Source of the DNA: Cheilinus undulatus | Lineage: Eukaryota; Chordata; Actinopteri; Labriformes; Labridae | Reading direction: 5' to 3' | Assembly: GCF_018320785.1 (NCBI RefSeq) | Contig: NC_054869.1 | Location: 33,768,289 to 33,832,288, forward strand | Length of the DNA stretch: 64,000 nucleotides | In this document: positions 36,901 to 51,900 of the stretch, in pieces | How the letters are laid out: each line of letters opens with the position of its first letter | Position numbering within the stretch: the stretch's first letter is position 1 | Program-made: the position numbers and the translations under genes | Notes under the pieces: model-generated | Database searches by the model: none | What the model was told of the DNA's origin: nothing | What the model saw: the letters and a program-made list of their open reading frames with translations, nothing else

Positions 36901-39900
36901 AATGTTCTGTCTGTCACATCTTTAGAGTAAACTCCATTAGAACTACATAATGCGAACCATGGTGACTGTAGACTTGTCAGTACACGACTTTCGTTGTTTT
37001 TGAAAAGAAAAAAACTCCAGGCCCTAAGGCTTCAAACAGGAGCTTTGCAAGATGGATTCGCCAGTGAGAAACATGGAAACAGGCATATCTGTCTGCTTTG
37101 CAGGGTGGGAGAAATGTTGTATTTCTGGAAAAATTCCAGGGGTGCCAATTTTTCCATCCATGACTGTATCACATTTAGAGAATTAGGTTAGACAGGGCAG
37201 ACTCAGACTAGATCATTTTAGACAGATTTTTGGCCTGACTGCATTGTTGTAGCTTGTCATCAAACACTGGGCCGATTATGTGCACCTGGGAAGACAAACA
37301 ATCTTGTAGCGTGACATAATCAAGGACATATCCAAGATGCTTCATCGTCTAGTTTGACCCCCTAACCCACTGTTAACGGCATGTATCTTGTTGAGCATTT
37401 TCTTTTATCTTTTATCATCATTTACCACAGTGACATTAAACAAGCCCACATTTTTTCTCCCTCCTGAGATTGATGTGTAAAGACAGGGAAGCTGTATGTA
37501 TCAGGAAAGTTAAGTGGGCAGATTTTCTTGGCGTTATCACATTCATACCTCAAGCTCTATTTGAAGGTGGGCCAGTCCATGTTGTCCACTTCTTGATACG
37601 TCGAGACAAGCCCATAAACCCATTGTTCTTTGTTTGATTTTTTTGCTTTTTGTCAGAGCAAAAGACCTGCAGAATCACACAGACTGGTTCTGTTGTAGCT
37701 ATGGTTGACTTTCTTTGATCCACCACCCAGAAGACCTGTGAACCTGCACCGGTCGCAGAGACGGTACTGATGTTAGCATATGATGATGGTCAGGATCACA
37801 CTTGTAATGTGGCTAGGCTGTCGTCAAGGAGAGGTAAAAATTTTAGAGGCACAGACTTACATGGTGCGATCGTGAATGACCAAAAAACTGTGTAATTTGA
37901 GTCTGCCTTAGTCGGCAGCAGACAAGCTGAACTGAATATTTATTTTGAAGAGCTTTCAGAACATAAGAGGGTCAGTATCAGGCAGCAGCTTCTTAAGTAG
38001 ACCGTTTCCATTTCATATAGTTTTTTTATATTCACATGTCAGGAATGGGTAAATTGTTTCTTGAAGTTTGCGGTCATTAATGAACAGCAGACAGTAAGAA
38101 CTGAATAATTTAGGTTTTCTGTAATCATAAGTAAATGTTCTGACTACTCAGGCTTGTGTGGGTGACGGCTCAGAAGTTCAGCAAACATAAAGTTCAAGAT
38201 CAGTTTCTGCCCCCTAAACCCAACAGCTTGTGCCTCCCCCATCACTCACCTCCTCTGATGTTTTTACAGTCTAATTTTGTTTTCCTCCCGCGTTTGGGTA
38301 CAATCAAATGATGTACATGTAAGCCGTGTTTGTGTGTTTCTTTCCACGACAGACAGATGGCGGTGTGAAAGGCAGTCTGTTGTGGGTGTTGGACCACACT
38401 CGTACAGCATTTGGAAAGAGACTGCTGAGGAAGTGGGTGATCGAGCCCCTCACAGACCCGCGGTGAGTACAGGACCTCTGACGGAGTGCAGCTGTCAGTG
38501 CCGTGCTCAACTGATTCAGGTTCTTTCTCCTGTCCCGCAGTTTCACAGTGCTATGAGAAACGTCTGTACAGCATAGCACATTACTAGAGATGGGATAGAT
38601 TTCAGTCCGTATGTTTACATACACAGTTTAGTTGACGGGGGCTTTATCTAAAGGCAAAAGGATTTTCCTTTTATCCCTGTACTTCAGTATGTATCACTTC
38701 TTAAGCTGACACAGTATAAACTGGATCCCTTTGTCAGTCCTAAAATGTGTAGTACTGGCCATGTTGATACCTTCTTTTCATTTTCTCCCTGGCTTTCTTC
38801 TACACATTGATGCTTTTCATCTTGTGGGAACACAGCATGCACTCTGGTCTGTCTCTGGCGTGTGCCAGGAGTGCCATTCTGCTCTGCTCTGCTCAAGATA
38901 TGTCTGCTCAAGATATTTTCATCAGAGGCCAAAAAGCATCAATCCATGTAGAACAGTTTGGCCCAAACAGGAGCACACAAAGCATTTGGTCATTTTGAAA
39001 ATACATTACAATGTAAAGACTCCTAACTGTAAATGACAGCACGATATGAACATTATGTCAACAAGTGATGGCACATGGCACAGGTCGACAGTTGGTCAGA
39101 GAGGTATCATGGTACCATAGATGAAGAGAAGTTAAAATTGGAGGTGAAAAACCCACGTTTTTATATGACAGCTCATGTTATTCCTAGAGAACGTAACCCT
39201 TAAAATTTTCAAAGGTACTCACCCAGAAGCAAAAATATCATGGGGTGAAATTGAAATGAATGAGAGGGACCTGGATGCAGCTGAGGACTTCCACTTCATA
39301 CTGGAAGTCAGACAAGTCGGACATATCTCATCTTCTAATACTGGCAGTCACTTGACAGTGTTCTTTGTTGTTTTCTTCGTGCATTGCTGCCATATTAATA
39401 GAGGAAAGTCTGCCACATAAGGAAATACAAGTAGATGAAAAATACTTGACTTTTCAGACTAACAAGCACAGCGACTACATAAGATTAATTTTTCAGTGCC
39501 ATCCCATGTTCCCTTCCCATTTTGCAATTTCTTGTAATTTTCGCAGCCCTGCCAGCTTACTTTAAGCAATCCACATAAATGGATCTTTACATGTGGTATG
39601 TTGTCTGTTTGTTAATCTGATATCTATAAATATCATTCTACTGCTACAAAAAATTTCAACCCCTCGGTCTCTGCAACCTGGCAGCTCATTATGGGATTCA
39701 AGGAATGTGTGCACAGATGCACTTTGCGCTAGGGCTGACAGCTTCCATTTGATTGGTAGATTGTTTGGTCGAATAGCTTTTGTCCGACCAGGATCACCGT
39801 GGTCGACGAGTCGGATTACGGATCAAGCTAATAAAATATGCCATGACAGGAAAATGTTCCTCAGAAAAAAACACGCTTTAGCCCCATCCTCCTGCATTTT

Positions 39901-42900
39901 GAAACCTCCTGACTGTACGATGAACATTTGCCCCTTAAAGAAGCTCGTTGTAGATAAGATGACATCCAAAACTAAAAATCAGAAATCAAAGCTGGGCTTT
40001 TAACAACAGGACAGGTTTATTTTAGGCATCAATGTTTTATTTCAACCAGACATTTTACGTTTGTAACACTTTAAAATGCTTATTGCAATAACAGAGCAGA
40101 GTTTGTGTTAGGACTCCGAACTCATCATGAAGTCGTATCTCAGCCCCACCCTTGTTGGAGCCTACAGATAGATGCTTGGGTGGAGGTGGGTTGAAAGCAA
40201 GAACAGAGTTGATTAAAGGCAGAGCTGGCACAGGACCACCACTTGGGAGGATGTTGGTCAGGTGATTGAATAATGATGCGCCTTAAGTATGAAATCGCCG
40301 CAGCTTGAGTCTTTTGCCTGAAAAGCTTACAGCAGTGGTTCCATTTGTTTTCATATACATGTAATTTAGTTTGTAATCAATTTTCTTTGTGTTTTTATTA
40401 AAATACTAGCTTCCCTTTCATAATTAAGACTGAATTATTAAGGATGATTTAAATGGCATGTATGCAGCATTGCTCGTAGGCCAAAAATCTCTTTCAGAGA
40501 TGTTAATTGAGGTCAGTTTCTTTTATTACATTTAATTCTGCCTTGAAGCTTTCTTAATAGACAGCAGGTAATTTGAACAAAGTAGTCATGCTCTGGTTTG
40601 TGAATGCTTGCACAGGCTCCAGCAAGAACTGACTTAATGGCATAATTTTAGGAAAGATAGGCCACAATTTAAAGACCATGCAGCGTTGCATTGACCGTAT
40701 TGTCTCTGGGGGCAGACATAGCTGCACAACTGCTGTGTTTTAAAGTAACAAGAATAATTAGATTCCACATCAGCATGAGAAATAATAAGAACAAGAAGCA
40801 GGAGGCATTACCATTATAATATACTGCTAATTAAATGGTATTTAATGTTATTATCACTGCATTTAAGTGACTGCTTTGTGACTTGCATAAATAAACCTCA
40901 ACAGTCACTTATCTTTAAATGATGTTTCATGTAAGATTTTAAAACAAATGCTAAAGTTATAAAAAAGGATGTAAATGAGTGCAGAGTATTTTAGCCCTTT
41001 TGTAAAACTTTACAGAGCAGTTGTTGCTCTGTTAAGAGATCCCGCAGGAAGAAAACAAAACATGTTTTCTGAAAGCGACCTCTTTAAATAAAACTGCCTA
41101 AACTGACTCACAGCTCTTCAGCTTCAAAAAGCCTCTCATTTCTAACACTGCTTGACTATTCCAGTACTCGGCCCTGCAGTGGAATTTTATCATCCATATA
41201 TTGATTGTGTTTGTGTGTTGGCTCTCTGCGTGTGTGAAGCTCTCTCCCTCCCACAGTGCAGGGATTATCGCTGTGGATTGGGCTCTGCTCTCAGATTATA
41301 CAGATAGCTTCCCTGCAGAAATTTGACATCAATAAAACGCAGATTACACCCTGGCACATTCATTTCTGCGCACAAAGTGAAGCAGCACGAGGCACAAACA
41401 CCAGTGCATGTGCACACCGGCATGCTGACACAAAAAAATGTCTGTTCTGTTACATAATTCAACATGACGTTATCTGCTTTTTATTCTACCCATTCTTCCC
41501 AGATGTGATGTTCACAGAATAATTTTTTTTACTGTTGTGGATGTGTTCGTCAAAATGTTCTCAGTCCAAACTCAACAAGCTTTAAAGTATGATCCAGAAT
41601 AGATCACTAGTTGCCAACCTACGGAACCAATAACAAACCTCTAAAGGGGTCTCAGAGATGTTTTATCTCTAAACATTTCTTTCTTTCTTACAAATAAATA
41701 TGTAACTGTGTTCCTTTAATGTCATTAACCATTGCCATCAGAGAAAGGGTTGAGCTGTTGTGACTGTTATGATGTGTTCACATCAGAGGTGAACAATCAC
41801 CTGTTTGCGCCTATCTGAACGCGGGAATTTTAGGAGTTTACCTGCTTAATGTTTTCCCTGCACGCGCGTCAAATGACATGTGCACGCACACATGAAACAA
41901 GTTTATCAGGTTTTACAGTCACAGGACATCCCAATGGACAAGTTACAAAACATACAGGGAGGCACAAGGTTTTAAATAACAGAACAGAAGCATTTTAATA
42001 TTACAGATAACAGTAACATACATTGTATTTTCCTATGATAGTGATAAGTTGTGTTGAGCAATCAAGTTAAAAATAGACAAGCAGTATGGATATATTTTCA
42101 TAATAAAGCTTCCTTACAATGGTTGCTTTTTCATTTTTTGACATGCAATGATCAAGTAGTCAACTGTCAGTCAGACATTGATTGTGTTTTACTTTTCATT
42201 CAAGTAAATGTTGATAACACGTCTCACTGCTTCTCATGAAAACATTAGCGCACTGCTTTGAGAAGCAAATGAAGATCTATCAATTATTTTTTTAAGATTT
42301 ATTTTGGGCTTTTCGTGCATTTATTTGATAGAAGAGGAGGGTGGATAGAGTTGGAAACAGGGACAAGAGAGCAGAGAAAGACATGCAGGAAAGGACCACA
42401 GGCTGGATTTGAAACCTGGGCCGCCTGCGTACATGGGGTGCCCCCATCATCTATTTCTGAGAAGTTTGAAATAAGTATATCAAATTCTTGGGAGTTACAG
42501 TGGATGAAAACACGGAAGTGTCTTTTATTGTTTTTGTGTGTTTTGAGTAGTAAATCAATCTTGTGTTTCAACTTTTTTATAATAGTTTTATTTATCCTTA
42601 TCTGATGTACTTTAATTGCGAACGCTGTTTGGACCAGTCAGTGTTCGAAATTATCATTTATATCATTTAAAGAGAACAAGGTGGTAGCTATAGATGGAGT
42701 TTAGTTGTACTCAAAGCCTATACAAATGGCTGACTCTAGTGCGATGATTAGCTTGGATGTAGCTCTAGCATAGCATCTCTTTTACCAGAACTGGACCACA
42801 TTTCTGCATGAAACAAAAAATAAAACAATGCTAAAAGCTTTTTGTGACGGGAACGATGTTTTCGCTCTTCTGCCGACCTGCTTCGGAATGAGTTTGTGAT

Positions 42901-45900
42901 CATTATGGGGAAAAAAGGGTTAGTTGTTGTGTGAATGGTCATGGCTGCTAGTGAAATGTGATTAGTTCAGATGTAGCCCCAGCAGAGGTTTTGTCAGAAC
43001 CGGGCAACATTTCTTTATCAAAATGAGGGCTGAAAGCAGCTCTGAAAACCTTTTATGACAGCAAAAATGATTTTCCTCTTCTCCAGGTCTGCTTCAGCAC
43101 AAGTTTGTAATTGTTATAGTAGGGTTTGCTGGTGTATCCAATGGCTGCTGCCGCAGTAGCTGTTAGCTGTCAGTTTTCTTCATAGATTTTAAAGTTGCTG
43201 AAGCTCCTGACAAACCTTTGTATATGACAAAGTTTTTAAAAGGCTAATCAACAGCAATTTGACAGTTAATTGTTCCAAATGTCAAAAACATTTCCATTTA
43301 ATCGACATTCATTTAGTGCTCTGAATGACAAGCTTGTTTGCTGATGACAGTGATTTTGTCTTCCTTTGTTCCTCCAGATCCATTGCAGAAAGGCAGGATG
43401 CTGTGCAGGAGCTCCTGGAGTCCGACTCCGTGTCTTTAAACACAGTCAGATCTCTGCTGACGCACCTGCCTGACCTGGAGAGAGGCATCTGCAGTATTTT
43501 CCACAAAAAGGTACTAACACATGCAAAGATATTCACTTAAAATGCTTTTTTCCCAGTGTTGATTATTATTCCTGTCACTTATGATCCTATCTAATGTGCA
43601 ATCAAAACAGTGGGTGTAGTGACAGTTAAAAACAGGAAAGGGTCAAAAATAAAGAAATCTGCCACCGGTGGTGAAATAAAACATTCTCTTTTTTGTTATT
43701 TTGCATACATAATGAAAATCTAACAAAATTTTCGAATCTTATTCTTCTTCCCACTCTCTCTGTTCTCTCTCTTTTTTATTGTGTGCCTTTGATTAACAGC
43801 AGGGAGCAGTCATCTCAATGGCACTTACCTGATTGTCTGACACAATCTCATTTCCCATCGGACCCATTTTTGAAATGTCACAAGGCTTCATCCTGCATGT
43901 TTGTGTGTTTATATAAATGTGTGTGTGTTATACAGAAATGAAAAAGGCACTCTGGTTTGAGCTTGATGTCTTGTTTCCTGTTCTGACTCCTTCATATATT
44001 ATCAAAGGAAAATAATCAAATGTCAGTGCACGCTCACTCTCACACACAGGGACCTTAATTATTATTTGGCCTGTCTGCAGATAAATGGGCCTGTGTGTAA
44101 TGGCCTGTGTCCCTTTGGCTCCATTGACATAATGGGAAGGAGGACATGCTTATGGTCTGCAGTCTTTTTGGGTTCATGAGGGAGCGTCACTGAAGCTGCT
44201 CTCATGGAGGACCATTAAAAGTGCAGCGTGTGATTGATACAATAAACCATTGTTGATGTGACTCTCATTAACCTTTAATGACCTGCTTCTATCTCTGACA
44301 TCACTACTGGCAATATGAAGTCAATATGATGTAAAATATCACCTCTCTTTGGATTGCTTTCTGTGAAGAGCATTGATCAACCATTGATGCGATTTAATTT
44401 TCATTGATCGTGGTTCTTTTTTGCGAAATTTATCGTGAGAAATGGGGTTGTAATGATACCTGATTTTCAATAGTATTGATAACTATTTTAAAGGTCACAT
44501 ATTATGCAAAATACACTTTTTTCAGGATTTTCTAACCATATTCTAACTGTGCCCCTGGCCAGTCCACAATCCCCCCAAGAATCAGAAAAATCCATTCCCT
44601 CCCCTCTCTCCTTCTCCACCTTTCAGAAAATGCTCAGATCTCAGATTTTTCCTCATTACCTCATGTGGGGAGTTTCTGTTTGCCCTCGCCGCTTGGAGGA
44701 AAGTTCTCCTGATCCTCCTCTTCTGATCTGAGAGGAGGATCAGGAAAACCACATCCATTAAGCCACTTTCATATCCTGAGAGGGGCGGAGTCAGACAGCT
44801 CATTAACATTTTAATCCACAGACACAGAAACCGTTCGTTCTGAGCAGGGCTCACAGAGGGTTTTTTAGACATGCAATAATCAAAAACTGGAGTGTTTTTT
44901 CAGCAATAAACTTCACAGGCATGTTTTGGAGACCTCTTAGACCTACATAACCCTGTCGTGAAGAGGTGAAGTATATGACCTTTAATACCATGGCACAAAT
45001 GTACAGTACCATGACAAACTATTTGCCCCTTTTCTGATTCCTGATGTTTTTGCATATTTATCACATTTAAATGTTTATGATCAAACAAATTTTAGTATCT
45101 CACAAAGACAACCCAAGTCAATACAAAATGCAGTTTCTAAGGAATGATTGCATTTATTAAGGGAAAAAAATCCAAACCAATCTGGCCCTATGTGAAAAAA
45201 TAATTGCCCCTCCTTATTGAACCATGAGTTAACAGTGGTGAACTTTCCCAGGAGTGGTCGGTCAACAAAAATCACTCCAAAAGTGACACGGCAACTCATC
45301 CAGGAGGTCCCATAAGAAGGCAGGTCGACATCCAACGAACTGCAGGCCTCACTGGTCTCAGTTAAGATCAATGTTCATGACTTAACCGTAATCAAGACAC
45401 TGGGCAAAAGTGGCATCATGGAATAGTTTCAAGGCCAAAACCACTGCTGGCCAAAAAGAACACAAAGGCTCATCTCACATTTGTCAAGAAACATCTTGAT
45501 GATCCCCAAGACTTTTGAAGAAATATTCTGTGGACTGACGAGACAAAAGTTGAACTTTTAGGGAGGTGTGCGGCCCATTACATCTGGAGTAAAAACAATA
45601 GCATTTGATAAAAAGAAAATCATGCCAGCAGTCAAACATAGTGGTGGCAGTGTGATGGTCTGGGGCTGCTTTGCTGCTTCAGGATCTGGACCACTTGCTG
45701 TGATTGATGGAACAATGAATTCTGCTGTCTACCAGAAAATCCTGAAGGACAACGTTCGGCCATCAGTTCGTGCCCTCAAGCTCAAGCGCTCTTGGGTTAT
45801 GAAGCAAGACAACGACACGAAACATACCAGCAAGTCCACCTCTGAATGGCTAATAAAACAAACAAACCAAAAAAAAAACGAAATTAAGGTTTTGGAGTGG

Positions 45901-48900
45901 CCAAGTCAGTCTGGACTTAAATCTAGTTGATGCTGGAAAACCCTCCATTATGGCTGAGTTTTAAACAATTCTGCGAGCAAGAGTGGACCAAAGTTCCTCT
46001 ACAGTGATGTGAAAGACTCTTCACCAGGTATCGCAAACGCTTGATTTCAGTTATTGCTGCCAAGGGTGGCACAACCATTTATTAGGTTCAGGGGGCAATT
46101 ACTTTTTCAGACAGGGCCAGATAGTTTTTTTTATTTTTTTCTCTTTAATAAATGAAATCATCATTCAGAAACTACATTTTGTATTTACTTGGGTTGTCTT
46201 TGTGAGATATCAAAAATGGTTTGATGATCCGAAACATTTAAGTGTGATAAATATGCAAAAAAAAATCAGGAATCAGAAAGGGGGCAAATAATTTTTGTGT
46301 AGTGTAAGTCTTGGGTAGGGATGGGAATTGATAATTTTAAAAAGTTTCATTTATATCGATTTTGCTTATTGATTCAATTCTTAATCGAATCCCTTATCGA
46401 TTCCTTCCTGTGAATTTTTTTTTTTGTAGAAAAAAGACTATATAGGTTGTCATTGTTAACAACTCAAGTTTTATTGAGTCTCTTTCTCTCTGAGCACTGA
46501 ACAAGATAGATGCCCCCTTCAGCGAGTCAGTGACAAGCACACTTTAATTACTGTCTATATTTTAATATTTGAAAATGATTGGTTTCAGATTTTATCATCA
46601 GTGCCTATCGATGTATCATTCTTTGATTGATTATCTGTTGCCCCTTTACTTCATGTTTACAGTTGTTTGTAAGGGAATGCTTTGTTGTTGCCATGCTGTG
46701 CAGACTGTGCTGCCTCTAATGACTGGTGTTTGTCAGAGCTCCTGCTGCACCGTGTGCCTGTCTTTAAGCTTGGCTGTTGTTACCAGAGCAGATGAGATTT
46801 TGGGATCTAATCCTGCTTCTTTATAGCATCACTCAGTAATACAACACACATACACAGGTACAGATACACAAAAGAAATCAGAGAACATGATTTTCATTTA
46901 GTCAGAGAATAAAGAAGATATTTATTGCACATTTCATTCTGATCAAACAGCATCTGTCCTTACAGGAGCGATGTGCCAAGTCGAATCATTTATGCTGCCT
47001 CAGATATTATACCTATGTTTGTCATGTGTGTTCTAGTCATCCACGCAGGAGTTTTACCTCATTAGTAGCAGTCTATCTCGCCTTGGTATGGAGCTGCAGG
47101 CTTTGCTCCCGGCAATCCAGTCCCAGATCAGCTCAGTGTTGCTCCAGGGCCTGTTGTTGGACACCCCTGACCTGCTGGCTCCGGCCCACAACTTCCTCAA
47201 AGTGCTCAATGAAAAAGCAGCCAAGTGAGTATTCTTCAACAAGAAAACGGAGGTCATGTCCCTTTTCACAAGTCTAAATACAAAAAGTATCAAAAAGTTC
47301 AGACAGTGTAACACTGTATGGGTCAAAAATTAAAATCCCTGGGCAAAACAAAACCATGTTTGAGTAGTAGCAGCAGTTTTTTTCAAAGTAGGGCATCACT
47401 CGGGGATGCTGGAAGTTTAGTGGTTGAGTCTGTGCGCCATGTACAGAGGCTGCTGTCCTCAAGCAGGAGGCCAAAGTCTGTTCAGTGACTCCTTTCCCTT
47501 TCAAAATTTCCACTCTCTCTCCCAAGTTTTAGCCTCTCTGCACTGTTCTGTCTGCAACAAAAAAAACCCAAGTCTAAAAGTCTTTGGAATAAAAGGTTTT
47601 GCAACACTGGTTTGTACTTGTTATCAGCTTTTTAAATCTGATTTTTTTTTTTTTCATTTTGGGTTTTTTCTATCTTAACGTAAGGTTAATTGACCTTCTG
47701 TTTGGATGCAGACCTGCTTTTATTTTGAAAGAAAATAAGGAACTAGGGTAGTTTGAGGATTATGACATGGAGTTAACCACTGAAGACATGGAGTTAACTA
47801 CTGAAGAGAGGAACTTTTTATGGATTTGAAATAAAATAATGGAATAGATGAAGTAAAATGTTTAATAACATGATATGCAAATGACTTTTGACTTTGACAG
47901 TGAGCTGTCTTAAGACATTAAGGTGCAGTGGTGGACTTATTTTGCATCACTGTGGCTAAAGGTAGAAATTTCAGTGTCTTAACCAAAGAGCGCTCAAAGC
48001 AACAATTAAGATTAAAAAGAATAAAAGCACAAATTAATTGTGAATAATGTATTAATGCTGACAGCCCTAATTTAGAAGTATATATTTCAGTTAACTCATC
48101 AATTGTTTAATATATGAACTGTATGTAAATGAAGAAAAGAGGCAGCCTGTTGGCTTCAGGTTCTGAAGTTTAGAATTCTTCCTATGCGATAACCAGAACT
48201 AAAACTCCAAACTGCCACAAATGTAGGTATACTGGAGTGTTATATAAAGGGCTTCATTTCATGACTGCTGCCACTGCAGGTTTATGGAAATTGTACACAG
48301 ATAATAAGGCTAGACAGAAAAGTCTCTAACTAACTAACAGGGTGACCTTTTCCCTCAATGAGTAGAACAGCCTAGAGGTGCATGTTTAAAAAGCTGCTCT
48401 TACATTTTGATTGTTTGTGTGTCAAAAGGTCTGGGAATAAGACAGAGCTGTTCTCTGATCTGTCCGGCTTCCCGGTGCTTCAAGAAAGGAGGGAACAGAT
48501 CCAGGCTGTCCTCCAAGAGATCCAAGACCACCGTAAAGAAGTCCGCCTAACGCTTAGGAGCCCAGCACTGGACTACACCACCGTCTCTGGACAGGAGGTA
48601 ACTACAGCTAGCGTCTGCATGCACGTCTGTGAGGCTGAGAGACATGTAGGAGGAGATTGATGTCCGGATTTTTGGGTAGGAGACTGAGTCACACTGGTGT
48701 GATGAAGATGATCTGATATCTACGTGTGTGTTGGCTTTAATCAGGAGTTTCTTTGATCCGTCTGCTTCTGTCTGATTTATCAAAGTCTTCCTCCTCTTCT
48801 TCTTCCTCTGCCCTCAGTTTTTGATTGAGGTGAAGAACTCGCTGTCGTCCACTGTTCCACCTGACTGGGTCAAAATCAGCAGGTGAGCTGACAGTCACAG

Positions 48901-51900
48901 CAAACAAATACACACACATCAACTACATAGTCACAAGAGGCGTTTCAATCCAACTATGCCACAAAATTTAATTTTGAGGGTGATATTGGCAAAAGAAATT
49001 GCTGAATTATGCATTTTTCTGTCCATTAATGTTTTACAAGCATTTTGAGTCAACAAATTGAGCAGTAGATGTTGCTGCGCATGAAGAAAACGATAAAATA
49101 CTGCATAAGATGACAACTCAATGAGTTTACGACCTACTGAAAAATTAATAGACAAGGGGGTTCACACAGCTTTCCATTATGACCCATAGCGTATGTCTTG
49201 GGAGTAAGTGAAGAGATAGTAGTTTTCCACAGAAATTGAACAAGTTTTTTTAAGCCTATGTGCTCCAGGAAGTGTTCTGGCGACAGCCCTTGGGTGCTTA
49301 CTTAAGCATGCTACTCCAGAGATCATTAAGTGGCTAAATGCGCTTCCACTGCAAAAAAACTGCTTTTATCAATAGACACCAACTTTTCCACCTCCACCAA
49401 AAAATACTTTTGCAGTATTTTGAGTTTGTTTTTTTTTTTATTAATTGCAGCGGACTAGTCTTTTTGGTATATATACAAATTAAGTCTGCCTTTAAGAACT
49501 GTGAATGGAAACCCCATGACTGTCACATCATATATCAGTTTCTATATTTTCTAATGCAGCAATAGTGGCATTGACTAACAGAAATGTTAAAACCATCCCT
49601 GTAATACTGAATAACTTTTGAACAATATGCAACACAATCTGGATTAGTTTTGGCCTGAGATTTGAAGCATAGATGTTTTGAATAATACTTTATTTTGCAC
49701 TAAATAACTTAAATCAGAAGGATTTTTTGGTCAGCTTTGTCATTAATACAATATAGGGACACACTAATGCATCTGTTTAACATTGGTATTGGCCAGTACT
49801 AGCCCTGTTGACAAAAAATCAAAATAATGTGGCACAAAAAGATATCAGTAGACAAGGCCTGTTTATTTTTTAGAACTGCTGAATCAAATAGGCTTCTTAT
49901 CAGGCATAGGATGTCCCCTGTTTGCCAAACTCTGACTTGTTTTTGTGGAGGAATGTAAGAAAAGTTGACACAGTAGGAGTCTTGCGGAAAAATAAGTAAT
50001 GAATAAAACTGAGAACATGTGAAACTCGTACATTTATAGATTCAATACACACAGACTGATATATTTCAAGTGTTTTTTCATTTTATTTCTGATGATTATG
50101 GCTTACCTGTGGAAAATAGAGTGCCCGCTTGTAAGGATACAACAGAACTCTAATATCAACACTCCAGTTTTGCTGTGTACTTATTTTGCTTTTGATGTTG
50201 ATTTTCTGGCTGCAGTCTTCATTGATGTAAAAGTAGCTGTGTGTAGTAACTTTAAAACTGAGAATGCAACCTATAATGGTGAATTGTGGAATTGAATCAA
50301 ACTGAATCAAATAACTGAGGGTATAAACATAATAAAAAAAATCAGCAGTTATGTTGGCTCACCTGTTCCTCTCCCTGGCTCCCTGATCTACCCACTGTCC
50401 TGTTCTATCAAAATAGAGAAGCCCATAAATAAATCTTAAAAAGAAAATTGAAGATGCATGGAGATATAAAGTTCCGTCTTCTGTTTTTCTTAGATATACA
50501 CCCTGTATATTTCTATGGCATTTGCATGCAACGGCAAATGTATGTTTAACTGCAGGTAAGCTTAGAGGACAAAAAACAATCTTAAAGCACCATTGAAGAT
50601 ATTTTGCTTAAAATAACAGCTTCCAAATCAATTTTATGGCATCCTGAGTTGTTACTTCAGGAGTGAAGCCTTTTTCTCCCATACTGTGCCACCTGAAAGC
50701 CTCTTCTTGCACTTCGTGACTCTAGGGTAGCAGGTACCATCTTCTGTGAGTAGTGGGTAATGCTTTAGGGCACAGCTTTCTGACAGAAAGCCCTGATATC
50801 TAGCCTCTTCTGACACGGTATAAGCTCTCTGCTCAGACATCATGACACAGGCAAGGAAAAAGAGTGGAGGGGAAAAAGAGAGAGAGACAAGCACAAAAAT
50901 CCATAATGTACTTAATATTTGTAGAAACTTTTATTTTATTTGGTTATGAAACTAATCCCATACACCTTCAGGCTGTTAGGATTATCATTATAGATTAATA
51001 AAAGCTAATAGACTTATCTGGTCAATGTTTTGGTTACAGTTAGCTCTCCTTGAACTTGTTTCATATAACAAGATGATACAAGGCACAGTCATCTAATTGG
51101 CTAATTTTCAAAATTTTTTAGTAAGGGATGCAAACTGAAACTGGCCCCGTGCATTCAAGACAAGAGAAATAGTTCACGGCCACTGCAGTTTCACTACACA
51201 TCGACCATGTAATGTTTAGAGGGGTGCTGTTTCCCACATAGAGAGAAATGATAAACCTGGAAGAGTTGAGATAAGAACAACAACAAGGAACATTTACTTA
51301 AACTGTTAAAGGAAGTTATGACATTCACCATCAAAATAACTGAGAAAGCTGTGCTTTCCTTGGAGTCCATGAGGAAACCCCACTGACGGCATTAAAATGG
51401 GGCCTATTCAGTCCAAAATGAAATGCTTGATTGGCCAAAAAAGTTGAGATATCTGCTTTGGCCTCTAGCTGTGAATAGTGAATGGGCTTTAGTGTTTCTC
51501 CTGCTGGCCACCAAGTTCCCACTTGGCCAAGACAGAAGTGAGGACAACAAACAGCTTTCAGAAGCTTAATAAACTTTGTGGTTCTATATGGATACGATCA
51601 GAGTTTCACTCATGCCTCTTACATAATGATAGTGTGTGGGTTAGGGTTTTTACAACACTAGAATTTTAAATTTTGATTAGAGTACTAATAAGAATCAATC
51701 TATATCGACACCTGTTTCAAAACCATGACAACAAAAATACAAGTTTAAGGCACCCACTGTTGGGTACTTTCTTACTTTTAGTCACCAGGAACTCCTACAC
51801 ATTGGCTAATTTAGAAATAATTTGGCAACATATTGGTACCAATAAAATTGCAGTTGTATTTTTGCAATTTAGACAGCACTCCGTCTTTTACTCACATCAG

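Noticed and set aside
47026..47277. 83-codon open frame over msh3 exon 14
   Set aside because: Wrong frame: the Msh3-like SSTQEFYLI...NEKAAK reading is in a different frame and starts after the AG at 47035-47036.
50652..50894. Minus-strand 80-codon frame with a hydrophobic, signal-like start
   Set aside because: No cysteine pattern or domain, no supporting exon, and it lies in a repeat-rich intron. Most likely chance.
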